Part shown: positions 35,177 to 43,088 of the stretch, one piece after another
Numbering within the stretch: position 1 is the stretch's first letter
Layout: the number at the start of each line of letters is the position of its first letter
NCBI GenBank assembly: GCA_945952315.1
Contig: CAMFIE010000031.1
Location: 1-43,702 of the forward strand
Source of the DNA: an uncultured Rhizobium sp.
GTDB lineage: Bacteria > Pseudomonadota > Alphaproteobacteria > Rhizobiales > Rhizobiaceae
DNA length: 43,702 nucleotides
Direction: 5' to 3'
Notes under the pieces: generated by a model
Database searches by the model: none
Seen by the model: the letters and a program-made list of their open reading frames with translations, nothing else
Told to the model about the DNA's origin: nothing
Made by a program: the position numbers and the translations under genes

Positions 35177-35226
35177 TTGACAGGCTCCCAAAACTCTGAC
35201 ATCTATTTTCTCGACTGTCGAGAAAA
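35177..35226 (+). promoter_or_regulatory. xylF promoter and probable XylR operator
   Basis: TTGACA at 35177-35182 is a strong -35 box; TCTATT at 35202-35207 is a plausible -10 (spacer 19). Overlapping it is a 21-base perfect palindrome, TTTTCTCGAC-T-GTCGAGAAAA (35206-35226), typical in size and A/T edges of ROK repressor sites. It lies in the intergenic region between xylR and xylF, leaving a ~96-base leader to the xylF ATG. Confidence 0.75.
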
Positions 35227-35322
35227 ACATTTTTCGGCGACAGCAATATGAGCAAGCCGGGCGGTGTGGGGAGGCCACATCAAGGTCGACCACCCGGCAC
35301 GGCGACCACCTGGGAGGACTAC

Positions 35323-36363
35323 ATGAAGAAATTGACTGTTGCGCTGATGAGCGCCGTTTTCGCCATGTCCGCTGGCGGCGTAGCCATGGCCAAGGACAAG
35401 GTCATCGGCGTATCCTGGAAGATTTTCCAGGAAGAGCGCTGGAAGACCGACGAAGCGGTCATCAAGAAGATCGTTGAAGACAACGGTGACAAGTACATCT
35501 CCGCTGACGCACAGGGTTCTGCCGCAAAGCAGCTGACCGACGTCGAGTCGCTGATCTCGCAGGGCGCAAACGTTCTTCTGATCGTGCCTTACGACTCTGA
35601 AGCCATCATGCCGGCCGTTCAGAAGGCCGCTTCGGAAGGCATTCCGATGATCGCTTACGACGTGCAGATCGAAGATCCGAACGTTCTCTACATGACCTTC
35701 GACAACGTCGGCGTTGGCCGCCTGATGGCGCAGGAAATGCTGAAGGTAAAGGACAAGGGCAACTTCGCCATCATCAACGGCGACAAGGGCGACCCGAACG
35801 CATCGTTCCTGAACCGCGGCATGAAGGAAGTTCTGCAGCCGAAGCTCGATTCCGGCGACATCAAGATCGTTGGCGAAGCCTCGTCTGACGGCTGGAAGCC
35901 GGAAAATGCCCAGAAGAACATGGAGCAGATCCTCACCGCCAACAACAACGCCATCGACGCCGTTCTCTCTGAAAACGACGGCATGGCAGGCGGCGTGGTT
36001 GCAGCGCTCGCTGCACAGGGCCTCGCAGGCACCGTTCCGGTCACCGGTCAGGACGGCGACAAGGCCGCTCTGAACCGCGTTGCTCTCGGCACGCAGCTCG
36101 TTTCGATCTGGAAGGACAGCCGTGCACTCGGCAAGGTTGCTGCTGAAGCCGCAATCATGCTCGCCGACGGCAAGGCCATGACGGACGTTCCGAACGTCGG
36201 CAAGTTCAAGGACGGCGCGAAGGGCGTTGAGATGAACGCAGTTCTCCTCACCCCGAATGCCATCACCAAGGACAAGCTGAACGAAGTTCTGGACGCTGGC
36301 TGGATCGACAAGGCCACGCTCTGCGCTGGTGTTGACGCCAACGCGGTACCGGTCTGCAAGTAA
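35323..36363 (+). CDS. xylF: Xylose-type ABC transporter substrate-binding protein
   Basis: 346 residues. Residues 1-23 are a signal peptide (KKLTVALMSAVFAMSAGGVA ending AMA), so the protein is periplasmic. It aligns along its length with XylF: ERWKTDEAVIKK, DVESLISQGANVLLIVPYDS, SDGWKPENAQKN, TANNNAIDAVLSENDGMAGG, LAAQGLAG, GQDGDKAALNRVALGTQLV. GGAGG lies six bases before the ATG. Codons such as GTT, GCT and CGT are more frequent than in neighbours, a sign of high expression. A strong stem-loop follows, before the permease gene. Xylose is the family's known ligand; other pentoses are possible. Confidence 0.88.
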   Translation: MKKLTVALMSAVFAMSAGGVAMAKDKVIGVSWKIFQEERWKTDEAVIKKIVEDNGDKYISADAQGSAAKQLTDVESLISQGANVLLIVPYDSEAIMPAVQKAASEGIPMIAYDVQIEDPNVLYMTFDNVGVGRLMAQEMLKVKDKGNFAIINGDKGDPNASFLNRGMKEVLQPKLDSGDIKIVGEASSDGWKPENAQKNMEQILTANNNAIDAVLSENDGMAGGVVAALAAQGLAGTVPVTGQDGDKAALNRVALGTQLVSIWKDSRALGKVAAEAAIMLADGKAMTDVPNVGKFKDGAKGVEMNAVLLTPNAITKDKLNEVLDAGWIDKATLCAGVDANAVPVCK

Positions 36364-36391
36364 TACAGGCGTTTCGCTCTTGAAACCTGAG

Positions 36392-36424
36392 ACCGCGCCG
36401 CCCTCAAAGCGGCGCGGTTTTTTA
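36392..36424 (+). terminator. Strong stem-loop with T run between xylF and xylH
   Basis: Arms ACCGCGCCGC and GCGGCGCGGT with loop CCTCAAA and a six-base T run. It lies 28 bases past the xylF stop and 196 bases before xylH. It should terminate or attenuate part of the transcription, giving more xylF than xylHG mRNA. Confidence 0.85.
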
Positions 36425-36619
36425 AAGGCGGCATGCCTGCCGGTGGCAACGACTGTTCCCTGAAGGACAGGCGAAACGGGCAGACATGCGCAGGCTCCGG
36501 CAGGCCAAGGGCCGGGGAGCGAAACAGAATTCCCCACGGTGATTTGACGGTCAAGACGGTGCGGCTTCCGGCCTGCGCTGCCCTTTCCGCAAAGGTCGGG
36601 GTACAAGGGAGATGAACCC

Positions 36620-37942
36620 ATGAATCAAATGACGCAAAGCAGCGCCGGGCCTGGCCTGGTAGAGGAAGGGCCGGTCAAGCGGTTTCTCCGCGCAACCGAG
36701 ATTGATACCCGCATGCTGGGCATGTTTTTCGCCCTGCTGCTGATCTGGATCGGCTTTGAAGTTTACGGCATCGTCTACAATGGCAATGGTGCCTTCCTCA
36801 CCTACCGCAACCTCTGGAACCTTTCTGTTCAGACCTCTTCCATCGCCGTGATGGCGACGGGCATGGTGCTGATCATCGTCACCCGCCATATCGATCTTTC
36901 GGTCGGTTCGGTGCTCGGCATCACCGCGATGCTGATGGGTGTGTTCCAGGTCTGGATCCTGCCGAAATATCTCGGCCTCGGCCATCCGATGATCTGGGTT
37001 CTCACCGTGCTTTTCGGCCTTGCCGTCGGCACTGCCATCGGCGCCTTTCAGGGCGTGCTGATCGCCTATATGCAGATCCCGTCCTTCATCGTCACGCTCG
37101 GCGGCCTGCTCGTCTGGCGCGGGGCTGCCTGGTGGGTGGCGCGCGGTGAAACCATTTCGCCGGTCGATGCAAACTTTGCGCTCATCGGTGGTGGTCCCTA
37201 TGGCTCGATCGGCTACTGGGGCACCTGGTTCGTGGCGGTGATCGGCTGCGTGGCCGTGGCCCTGATGTTGGCTTCCGGCCGTCGTCAGCGGGCGCGCTTC
37301 GGCTTCCCGCTCCGTCCTGTCTGGGCGGAAGTGGTGCTGGCCGCGATTTCCTCGGCGCTGATCCTGGCCGCTGCCGTGATTGCCAATGGCTATTACTGGC
37401 CGATCGGCATCGTCAAGCAATATGCGGCTGCGAAGAACATCACCCTGCCGGAAGGCGGGCTGGAAATCTCGCACGGCTTTGCCATTCCGGTGCTGATTGC
37501 GGCCTTCGTGTGCATCGCCATGACCTTCATGGCCACCCGCACCCGCTTTGGCCGTTATGTCTTCGCAATCGGCGGCAATCCGGAAGCCGCAGAGCTTGCC
37601 GGTATCAACACCAAGCGAATGACGATGATGATCTTCGCGCTGATGGGCTTCCTGGTGGGCATTTCCGCCACGATCTCTTCGGCCCGCCTCAACTCGGCAA
37701 CCAATGCGCTCGGCCAGTTCGACGAGCTTTACGTGATTGCCGCAACCGTGATCGGCGGCACGTCGCTCGCGGGCGGCCTTGGAACCATCTACGGCGCCAT
37801 GCTCGGGGCCGTGGTCATGCAATCGCTGCAATCCGGCATGGTGCTCGTCGGCTTCGACTCGGCTGTGCAGCAAATGGTGGTTGGTGGTGTTCTGGTCGTG
37901 GCCGTCTGGCTCGACACGATCTACCAGCGCCGCGTGAAGTAA
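36620..37942 (+). CDS. xylH: Xylose-type ABC transporter permease
   Basis: 440-residue inner-membrane permease. It is in the XylH/RbsC family, with more than ten hydrophobic helices, the motifs [21 protein letters not shown] and [22 protein letters not shown], and the ATPase-contact region [23 protein letters not shown] long insertion of about 60 residues ([20 protein letters not shown] region) is typical of XylH rather than RbsC. ATG 36620 has GGGAGATG upstream. It is followed after 11 bases by xylG. Confidence 0.9.
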   Translation: MNQMTQSSAGPGLVEEGPVKRFLRATEIDTRMLGMFFALLLIWIGFEVYGIVYNGNGAFLTYRNLWNLSVQTSSIAVMATGMVLIIVTRHIDLSVGSVLGITAMLMGVFQVWILPKYLGLGHPMIWVLTVLFGLAVGTAIGAFQGVLIAYMQIPSFIVTLGGLLVWRGAAWWVARGETISPVDANFALIGGGPYGSIGYWGTWFVAVIGCVAVALMLASGRRQRARFGFPLRPVWAEVVLAAISSALILAAAVIANGYYWPIGIVKQYAAAKNITLPEGGLEISHGFAIPVLIAAFVCIAMTFMATRTRFGRYVFAIGGNPEAAELAGINTKRMTMMIFALMGFLVGISATISSARLNSATNALGQFDELYVIAATVIGGTSLAGGLGTIYGAMLGAVVMQSLQSGMVLVGFDSAVQQMVVGGVLVVAVWLDTIYQRRVK

Positions 37943-37953
37943 GGAGGCCGGTC

Positions 37954-38763
37954 ATGAACGCGACTGCTGAACAAATTCACAGCGAAACGGGCAAGACCCC
38001 GCTCGTCGAATTGAGAGACATTTCCATCGCCTTCGGCGGTATCAAGGCCGTGGACCATGCGTCCGTCGACCTCTATCCCGGCGAAGTGGTGGGCTTGCTT
38101 GGCCACAACGGCGCGGGCAAGTCGACCCTGATCAAGATCCTGTCCGGTGCCTATCCGCGCGATGGCGGCCAGATCATGATCAATGGCGAGGAAGCCGTGA
38201 TCAACAACCCGCGCGATGCAAAGGCTTACGGGATCGAGACGATCTACCAGACGCTGGCGCTCGCCGACAATGTGGATGCGGCTGCCAATCTCTTCCTCGG
38301 ACGCGAGCTTCTCACCCCCTGGGGGACGCTCGACGATGCCGCGATGGAAGCCGCCGCCCGCAAGGTGATGGGCCGCCTCAACCCCAACTTCCGCCGCTTC
38401 AAGGAGCCGGTGAAGGCGCTTTCGGGTGGTCAGCGGCAATCGGTGGCGATTGCCCGCGCGATCCTGTTCAACGCCCGCATCCTGATCATGGATGAACCGA
38501 CGGCCGCTCTCGGGCCGCAGGAAACGGCGCAGGTGGGCGAGCTGATCAAGCAGCTGAAGAAGGAAGGAATCGGCATCTTCCTCATCAGCCATGACATCCA
38601 CGACGTCTTCGACCTCGCCGACCGCGTGACGGTGATGAAGAACGGCCAGGTTGTCGGCCATGCCAAGACCACGGATGTGACCAAGGACGAAGTATTGGGC
38701 ATGATCATCCTCGGCAAGTGCCCGCCCGGTGCAACGCCAGGCCCCGGCGCTGCCCGCCTCTGA
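37954..38763 (+). CDS. xylG: Xylose-type ABC transporter ATPase, single domain
   Basis: 269 residues with one ATPase domain: [10 protein letters not shown] (Walker A), [18 protein letters not shown] (signature), [16 protein letters not shown] (Walker B) and [15 protein letters not shown]. Most sugar-type ATPases of this class (XylG, RbsA) carry two tandem domains of about 500 residues in total; this one has only the first. It should act as a homodimer. GGAGG lies eight bases upstream of ATG 37954. The C-terminus ends Pro/Gly/Ala-rich ([14 protein letters not shown]). A terminator follows. Confidence 0.88.
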   Translation: MNATAEQIHSETGKTPLVELRDISIAFGGIKAVDHASVDLYPGEVVGLLGHNGAGKSTLIKILSGAYPRDGGQIMINGEEAVINNPRDAKAYGIETIYQTLALADNVDAAANLFLGRELLTPWGTLDDAAMEAAARKVMGRLNPNFRRFKEPVKALSGGQRQSVAIARAILFNARILIMDEPTAALGPQETAQVGELIKQLKKEGIGIFLISHDIHDVFDLADRVTVMKNGQVVGHAKTTDVTKDEVLGMIILGKCPPGATPGPGAARL

Positions 38764-38790
38764 CCCGGAACGGGACAGGAGCAAGACCTC

Positions 38791-38828
38791 AAAACGCCGC
38801 GTGGCCCCGCCCCGCGGCGTTTCGTTTT
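38791..38828 (+). terminator. Terminator after xylG
   Basis: Arms AAACGCCGCG (38792-38801) and CGCGGCGTTT (38813-38822), then CGTTTT. It ends the xylFHG operon. Confidence 0.85.
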
Positions 38829-38916
38829 GACGCTGCTGGCCGTGGCTGACACCACCTTAAAATGCGTGCTTCAACCTGAAATGAAAAGCGCCCGTTTTAA
38901 ACTTTTTAAAATCCAC

Positions 38917-38940
38917 AAAAAAACCACCCGCAGGGGGTGG
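38917..38940 (-). terminator. Terminator for the minus-strand marR gene
   Basis: Stem CCACCC / GGGTGG (38924-38940) followed on the minus strand by a T7 run (38923-38917). It lies downstream of the marR stop on its own strand. Confidence 0.65.
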
Positions 38941-39097
38941 CTTGTTTTGAAGTGGGTCACTGCTTTTCCGGACCGACCGGCAACCGAGCTTTTGATGCCG
39001 GTGAAGTGGAATGCCCATGGACGGCACAGGCACTCCCCTCAACCGTATTGCAATGCTCCGCCCGGCGGCGGACAAATTTGCATCACACGCTTCCCGA

Positions 39098-39538
39098 TCA
39101 GGCGGAAAGGCGCGTCAAAAGCTCGATCAGCTGATCCCGGTCATCAAGGCCGCCGAGGCGGGTGATCATCCGGTTTTCGTGCTGGCGCCACTTTCCAGTG
39201 GTTTCCAGAACAAAATCAGTGCCTTGCTTTGTGAGATAAAGCGCCTGGACACGACGATCGCTCTCCGGCTTGCGCCGTTCGGCAAGGCCACGCTGCTGGA
39301 GTGCATCCACCAGGGCCACGAAATTGGCGCGCTGGATGCCGAGAATTTCTGCTGCATCAGATTGCTTGATGCCCGGATGGCTGGACAGAAGCATCAGCAG
39401 CGAGAACTCCGCAGGACGCAGATCATAGGGAACGAAGGTTTCGCTGAAATCATGCAGAACCACCTGCTGCGCGCGACGCAGCCAATAGCCGATCCCTTCT
39501 TCGATCGACGTCGTCGTCATGTCGATGGAAATATTCAT
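39098..39538 (-). CDS. MarR-family transcriptional regulator
   Basis: 146 residues with a winged helix-turn-helix: RPAEFSLLMLLSSHPGIKQS, DAAEILGIQRANFVALVDAL and the wing ERRKPESDRRVQALYLTKQG. Flanking helices provide the dimer interface. It is cytoplasmic. Its target and ligand cannot be told; no obvious target operon lies divergent to it, only the AT-rich stretch and a tRNA. AGAGGA lies about seven bases upstream of the ATG. Confidence 0.93.
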   Translation of the reverse strand: MNISIDMTTTSIEEGIGYWLRRAQQVVLHDFSETFVPYDLRPAEFSLLMLLSSHPGIKQSDAAEILGIQRANFVALVDALQQRGLAERRKPESDRRVQALYLTKQGTDFVLETTGKWRQHENRMITRLGGLDDRDQLIELLTRLSA

Positions 39539-39964
39539 GGTTTAATCCTCTCTCTCAAATGTACCCGTTTGAATCGCCTTTTTTTGATTTCATCGGCTGA
39601 ACGCTCATTCAGTCGACATGCATTCCATATCACTCACTGGCGATAGAGTGAATATATACAGATAGAAATATAATTGAAATACTAATTCTAATTCGAAAAT
39701 TCTTATTATTTATATCGTGTAGTATATAACCATTATAACAAATAACTATTTACCATTTGGTCAATAATAATCGCGAAAAACCAGTCATTTTATTTAAATT
39801 TGACGAGAATTATACTTCATACATTCTATGAGGCGTGAATCACCGCAGGTAAAAACACCCTCTTTTCAAAAAGATAGCGGTATACTCAAAAAATCGTTGA
39901 AGCGGAGGCGCGGCTGGGGTACACAGCGCACATCCTGTTGGCGTGGCGAAGAGCCATGACAGAA
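39539..39964. other. AT-rich gene-free region upstream of tRNA-Arg
   Basis: 426 bases without a gene. From about 39640 to 39900 the sequence is strongly AT-rich, far from the GC-rich neighbours. It must hold the marR promoter (minus strand) and the tRNA promoter; TATACT near 39881 is a possible -10 for the latter. I see no clear repeat, coding frame or RNA fold. Confidence 0.6.
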
Positions 39965-40041
39965 GCACCCGTAGCTCAGCTGGATAGAGTGTTGGATTCC
40001 GATTCCAAAGGTCGCAGGTTCGAATCCTGCCGGGTGCGCCA
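39965..40041 (+). tRNA. tRNA-Arg (anticodon CCG)
   Basis: 77 bases including an encoded CCA end. The acceptor stem GCACCCG / CGGGTGC, the D arm GCTC...GAGT, the anticodon stem TTGGA / TCCAA with loop TTCCGAT (anticodon CCG, reads CGG) and the T arm GCAGG-TTCGAAT-CCTGC all fold. It is the probable attachment site of the element that begins directly after it. Confidence 0.96.
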
Positions 40042-41670
40042 TTTCAGAACAGAACTATGAACGCCGAATACCGCCGTTTCTACGCTTGAAGCGGCGACCA
40101 GCGTTCGCAGCAGTTCCGACTTCGATCCCATGATGCGAACCTCGTCGTCGGCAACCTCGACACGCTGCGCCAGCGCGCGTAGATGGTCGCGGCGGTAGCC
40201 GCCATCGTCGAGCCTGATCCGTTCACGGGCTTTGCGGGCAAACCCCTTGAGCATATCGGGTGTGACGCCCTGATTGCCTGAACTGTCGAGCGCAAGCTGC
40301 GTGCGTTCGGCGTCGGCGGCGGCTTGATCCCGCAATGCCTTGAGGCTCACCATGCGTTCCTTCGCCATGGCGTCGTCCTTATCCACCATACCGGCTTCGA
40401 TGGCGTCAAAGAGACGGCCGAGCCGCTGGTCGGCTTCCGCGATTCGCCTTTGAAGCTCGGCAAGATGCTCTCGGCGGCGCTCGGTGCGCTCCTGCCGCCG
40501 GTCAATGACGCTGGCAAGGACTGTTTCCAGCCGCTTGGGCTGGAGCAGGCGATCCCCAATATGATCGGCGACAAGGTGATCTAGCTTGTCCATCGGGATC
40601 GTGCGCCCCTTGCAGCCGGTCGCGCCCTGCCGGGCCTTGGTCGAGCAGGTGTAGTAGCGATACGTCTGCCCTGCGCTGCCCCGGCCGGTGCGAAGCGTCA
40701 TCGCGCCCCCGCACTTGGCACAGAAGCAAATGCCTGTAAGCAGCGTCGGGCCGCTGGAGACACGCGCAGGCGTAACCATGGGATTGCGCGATTTCAGGCG
40801 GGCTTGCACCGCATCGAATATCTCGCGCTCGATCAGGGGCGGCACCGCCATGATGGCGACCTCGCTCTCCGGCTTCTTCTCCCGGTTCTTATGCGAGCGC
40901 GTGTTGAACCTGTGCTCTCCGATATAGGTGGTGCGGGTTAGAATGGCGTGGATTTGCGCCAGCCCCCAACGCCCGCCGTCGCGGGTGAAGAAACGGCGCT
41001 CATTGAGATAGGTAGCGATGGCTTTGACGCCCATCGCGCCGGACGTGCCGTCGCCTTCAAGAAACAGGCGGTAGATCATCCGCACGGTGTCGGCGTGCAG
41101 CGGGTCGATCTCCAGCTTCTTCTTGATCTTCGATCCCCGCTGCTCGGCCGCGACGATGCGATAGCCGATAGGCGGCCGTGCGCCGTTCCAGAAGCCTTGC
41201 CGGGCGTTCTCATTCATGGCGCGCAGGACGTGCTTGGCGTTTTCCTTGGACTGATACTCGTCGAACAGCGCCATGATCTGCCGCATCATCTGGTGCATGG
41301 GATCGTCGCCCATCTCCTGCGTGATGGAGACGAGGCGCACGCCGTTCTTGGCGAGCTTCCTGACGTAGAACTCCATCTCGAAGTGATCGCGGAAGAAGCG
41401 CGAGAAGCTATGCACCACGACAATATCGAAGGGCGCGGGCTTCGATGTGCCCGCCTCGATCATGCGCTGGAACTCGGGGCGCTTGTCGTTGGTGGCGGTT
41501 GCGCCCGGCTCGACGTACGTCTCAACGAGCTGATAGCCGCGCTGCTCGCAATAGGCTTCACCCTGCCGCTTCTGGTCGGGGATGGAAATATCATGCTCGG
41601 CCTGCCGGGCGGTCGAGACGCGCAGGTAGAGTGCGGCGCGGGCGGTAGTGGTTGGGCTGTGAATGTTCAT
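39976..41670 (-). CDS. Large serine recombinase, C-terminus reading into the tRNA
   Basis: 564 residues. The N-terminal resolvase domain has the catalytic Ser19 in YLRVSTARQ, then the Arg motif SFSRFFRD and [17 protein letters not shown]. The recombinase domain follows ([14 protein letters not shown]), then the zinc ribbon [10 protein letters not shown] with [15 protein letters not shown] and a coiled coil ([20 protein letters not shown]). It should catalyse integration and excision of the element. The last ~21 residues ([16 protein letters not shown]...) are the complement of the tRNA-Arg gene and the stop lies in its D arm, so the C-terminus depends on the integrated state. The ATG overlaps the HTH gene stop by four bases. 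Confidence 0.9.
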   Translation of the reverse strand: MNIHSPTTTARAALYLRVSTARQAEHDISIPDQKRQGEAYCEQRGYQLVETYVEPGATATNDKRPEFQRMIEAGTSKPAPFDIVVVHSFSRFFRDHFEMEFYVRKLAKNGVRLVSITQEMGDDPMHQMMRQIMALFDEYQSKENAKHVLRAMNENARQGFWNGARPPIGYRIVAAEQRGSKIKKKLEIDPLHADTVRMIYRLFLEGDGTSGAMGVKAIATYLNERRFFTRDGGRWGLAQIHAILTRTTYIGEHRFNTRSHKNREKKPESEVAIMAVPPLIEREIFDAVQARLKSRNPMVTPARVSSGPTLLTGICFCAKCGGAMTLRTGRGSAGQTYRYYTCSTKARQGATGCKGRTIPMDKLDHLVADHIGDRLLQPKRLETVLASVIDRRQERTERRREHLAELQRRIAEADQRLGRLFDAIEAGMVDKDDAMAKERMVSLKALRDQAAADAERTQLALDSSGNQGVTPDMLKGFARKARERIRLDDGGYRRDHLRALAQRVEVADDEVRIMGSKSELLRTLVAASSVETAVFGVHSSVLKWRTRQDSNLRPLESESNTLSS

Positions 41671-42065
41671 GGTCGGCCTCCCATAGATTTCTTCGCCTTG
41701 GGGCGGTCGATCAGGGGCAACGCCAGCTCCACGCGGTCATGCACCACCTTAGGCGCGAGCTTGCGTCCATGCCCCGGTTCAAGCCGCACAAGGCCGTAGC
41801 TTTCCATTGTTTTCAGGGTGCGTGACAGATTGGAGCCGGCCCGGCCGGTGATTTCCGCCAGTTCCTCCAGTGATGCCGGGGCCTTCTCGGCGATGATCCG
41901 CAGTAATTTGCGGTTGCCGGCCGACAGCACCTTGGCGAAGGATTCGGTCGATGTGAACCACACCTTCGGATCGCCGGGAGCGGGCTTTTCCTCGCCGCGC
42001 GCGATCCGCATGGTGCGGGCCTTCATTTCCTCGTAGTCGGCAATCCCGACTTTCAATGTGGTCAT
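41667..42065 (-). CDS. HTH DNA-binding protein (HVO_A0114-like), probable antitoxin/regulator
   Basis: 132 residues. A winged helix-turn-helix lies in the middle: NRKLLRIIAEKAPASLEELA, then ITGRAGSNLSRTLKTMESYG and LVRLEPGHGRKLAPKVVHD. The N-terminal segment is about 50 residues (VGIADYEEMKARTMRIARGE). The family often lies beside TumE-type toxins, as here. It is coupled by ATGA to the TumE-like gene before it and to the recombinase after it, so it may also control the recombinase. Confidence 0.8.
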   Translation of the reverse strand: MTTLKVGIADYEEMKARTMRIARGEEKPAPGDPKVWFTSTESFAKVLSAGNRKLLRIIAEKAPASLEELAEITGRAGSNLSRTLKTMESYGLVRLEPGHGRKLAPKVVHDRVELALPLIDRPKAKKSMGGRP

Positions 42066-42415
42066 AGGGCACCTCGCTCCTTCAACACCGCGTCCACCGC
42101 CTGCCAGAAGTCGGCCAGCAGCGTGGCCGCATCCTCGTAGGCGTAAGGCTTCACGGTCTGGAGGCGGTGCCGATGATCCATCGGCTCGCCGCGTCTGCCT
42201 CGGCCGACCGGATGGGCATTGTCGAAGCCGACCAGCCGTTCGCCCGAAGGCCCGTGAAGCGTGAGCGAATAATCGAGGCCGTGCGGCTTTTCAGGCGATA
42301 CCGAAACGCGGGTAACGATGAACTTCACCCAATGCCCGCCCTCGGGATCGACAAAAAGCATCTGTCCGTCGAGGTCCAGAAGCGTGTCAAGGCCCGGATC
42401 ACGATCCGCGCTCAT
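42062..42415 (-). CDS. TumE-like (DUF6516) putative toxin
   Basis: 117 residues. The pattern GHWVKFIVTRVSVSPEKPHGLDYSLTLH, ERLVGFDNAHPV, the basic DHRHR and VKPYAYEDAATLLADFWQAVD fits the family of small toxin-antitoxin proteins named TumE/DUF6516. The assignment rests on my recall of the family and I give it moderate confidence. It is flanked by ATGA overlaps with the upstream unknown gene and the HTH gene. Its activity is not known to me. Confidence 0.7.
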   Translation of the reverse strand: MSADRDPGLDTLLDLDGQMLFVDPEGGHWVKFIVTRVSVSPEKPHGLDYSLTLHGPSGERLVGFDNAHPVGRGRRGEPMDHRHRLQTVKPYAYEDAATLLADFWQAVDAVLKERGAL

Positions 42416-42729
42416 GTCTTTTTCCTATCAGTTTGAGATAGGAATTTCAAGCTGCTTTCCGGCTTTCTCGGGTTCAAGAGTTCGTCGAACACATCGCCGA
42501 ACCAACGCTCGAACACGTCAATCTCGGCCTCGGTAACGGGAATGTCCTCCGGCCAATCGTCGGTAACGCGCATCCTCTGGCCGTCCGGGCCGAGAAGTGG
42601 CGTGTTGCCGGCTCGCGTCCGGTCGTCCGGCGTAGGATCGTCGGCGTAGTCGAACAGATCGTCGGGAAGTGGTTCGGGGATCGACTGTCGCGGTCGCCCT
42701 TTGCGGGCGCGGCGGCGCTCTGCGCACAT
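42412..42729 (-). CDS. Small protein of unknown function in the element
   Basis: 105 residues, acidic in the middle (PLPDDLFDYADDPTPDDRTR, then PEDIPVTEAEIDVFERWFGD) and with a basic N-terminus (RRRARKGRPRQ). No recognised domain. The GGAGG at good spacing before ATG 42729 makes it the first gene of the recombinase operon, overlapping the TumE-like gene by four bases. It could be a small partner of the toxin pair or of the recombinase; the sequence gives no hint. Confidence 0.65.
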   Translation of the reverse strand: MCAERRRARKGRPRQSIPEPLPDDLFDYADDPTPDDRTRAGNTPLLGPDGQRMRVTDDWPEDIPVTEAEIDVFERWFGDVFDELLNPRKPESSLKFLSQTDRKKT

Positions 42730-42752
42730 AGAATCCTCCTTGGTTCTGGTGG

Positions 42753-42779
42753 ATTCCGGGGCGCTATTGGCCCCGGAAT
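42753..42779. repeat. Perfect inverted repeat upstream of the recombinase operon
   Basis: Arms ATTCCGGGGC and GCCCCGGAAT with a seven-base loop, 24 bases before the first gene of the operon. There is no T run on the minus strand; it may be an operator or the 5' hairpin of the mRNA. Confidence 0.55.
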
Positions 42780-42864
42780 TAGGCGAACCATGGAGGGCAG
42801 TCGGCGGCCTGTAGCGTGCCGCATTTGCGCCTATGCGTTGGCGGCACCCCTGCCGGAATGGGAT

Positions 42865-43086
42865 TTAGCTGGCGGCTCGCCGGGCCTTGGCGAAACCACG
42901 ATCCGTGGCGATGAAGTGTTGAAGCATCGGCACGATGAGCTTGGCGGGATCGGCGGCGGGCTGGCCGCTCTGGCGGGCCAGCACCTCGGCATAGGCGATC
43001 AGATCGCGGTTGAGGGTTGCGGGCAGCTCCAGCATGACCTTCACGGGCTTATCGTCGGGAAGCGGGCCGAGTTTCAGTTTCGTCAT
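42865..43086 (-). CDS. DUF2274 protein of a conjugative element
   Basis: 73 residues: MTKLKLGPLPDDKPVKVMLE, then LPATLNRDLIAYAEVLARQS, then PAKLIVPMLQHFIATDRGFAK. Proteins of this kind usually follow trbI in Trb-type transfer clusters; their role is unknown, and the sequence suggests a small helical DNA-binding-type protein. The ATG begins two bases after the trbI stop, with GGGGTTGACC upstream. Confidence 0.85.
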   Translation of the reverse strand: MTKLKLGPLPDDKPVKVMLELPATLNRDLIAYAEVLARQSGQPAADPAKLIVPMLQHFIATDRGFAKARRAAS

Positions 43087-43088
43087 GG

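Larger units (their letters stand above)
38764..39097. other. Gene-free interval between convergent xylG and marR
   Basis: 334 bases holding two terminator hairpins on opposite strands (listed separately) and nothing else I can support. Confidence 0.7.

Noticed and set aside
35323-38763. Fructose transporter frcBCA
   Set aside because: The binding protein aligns with XylF motifs and the permease carries the XylH insertion; FrcB-type features are absent.
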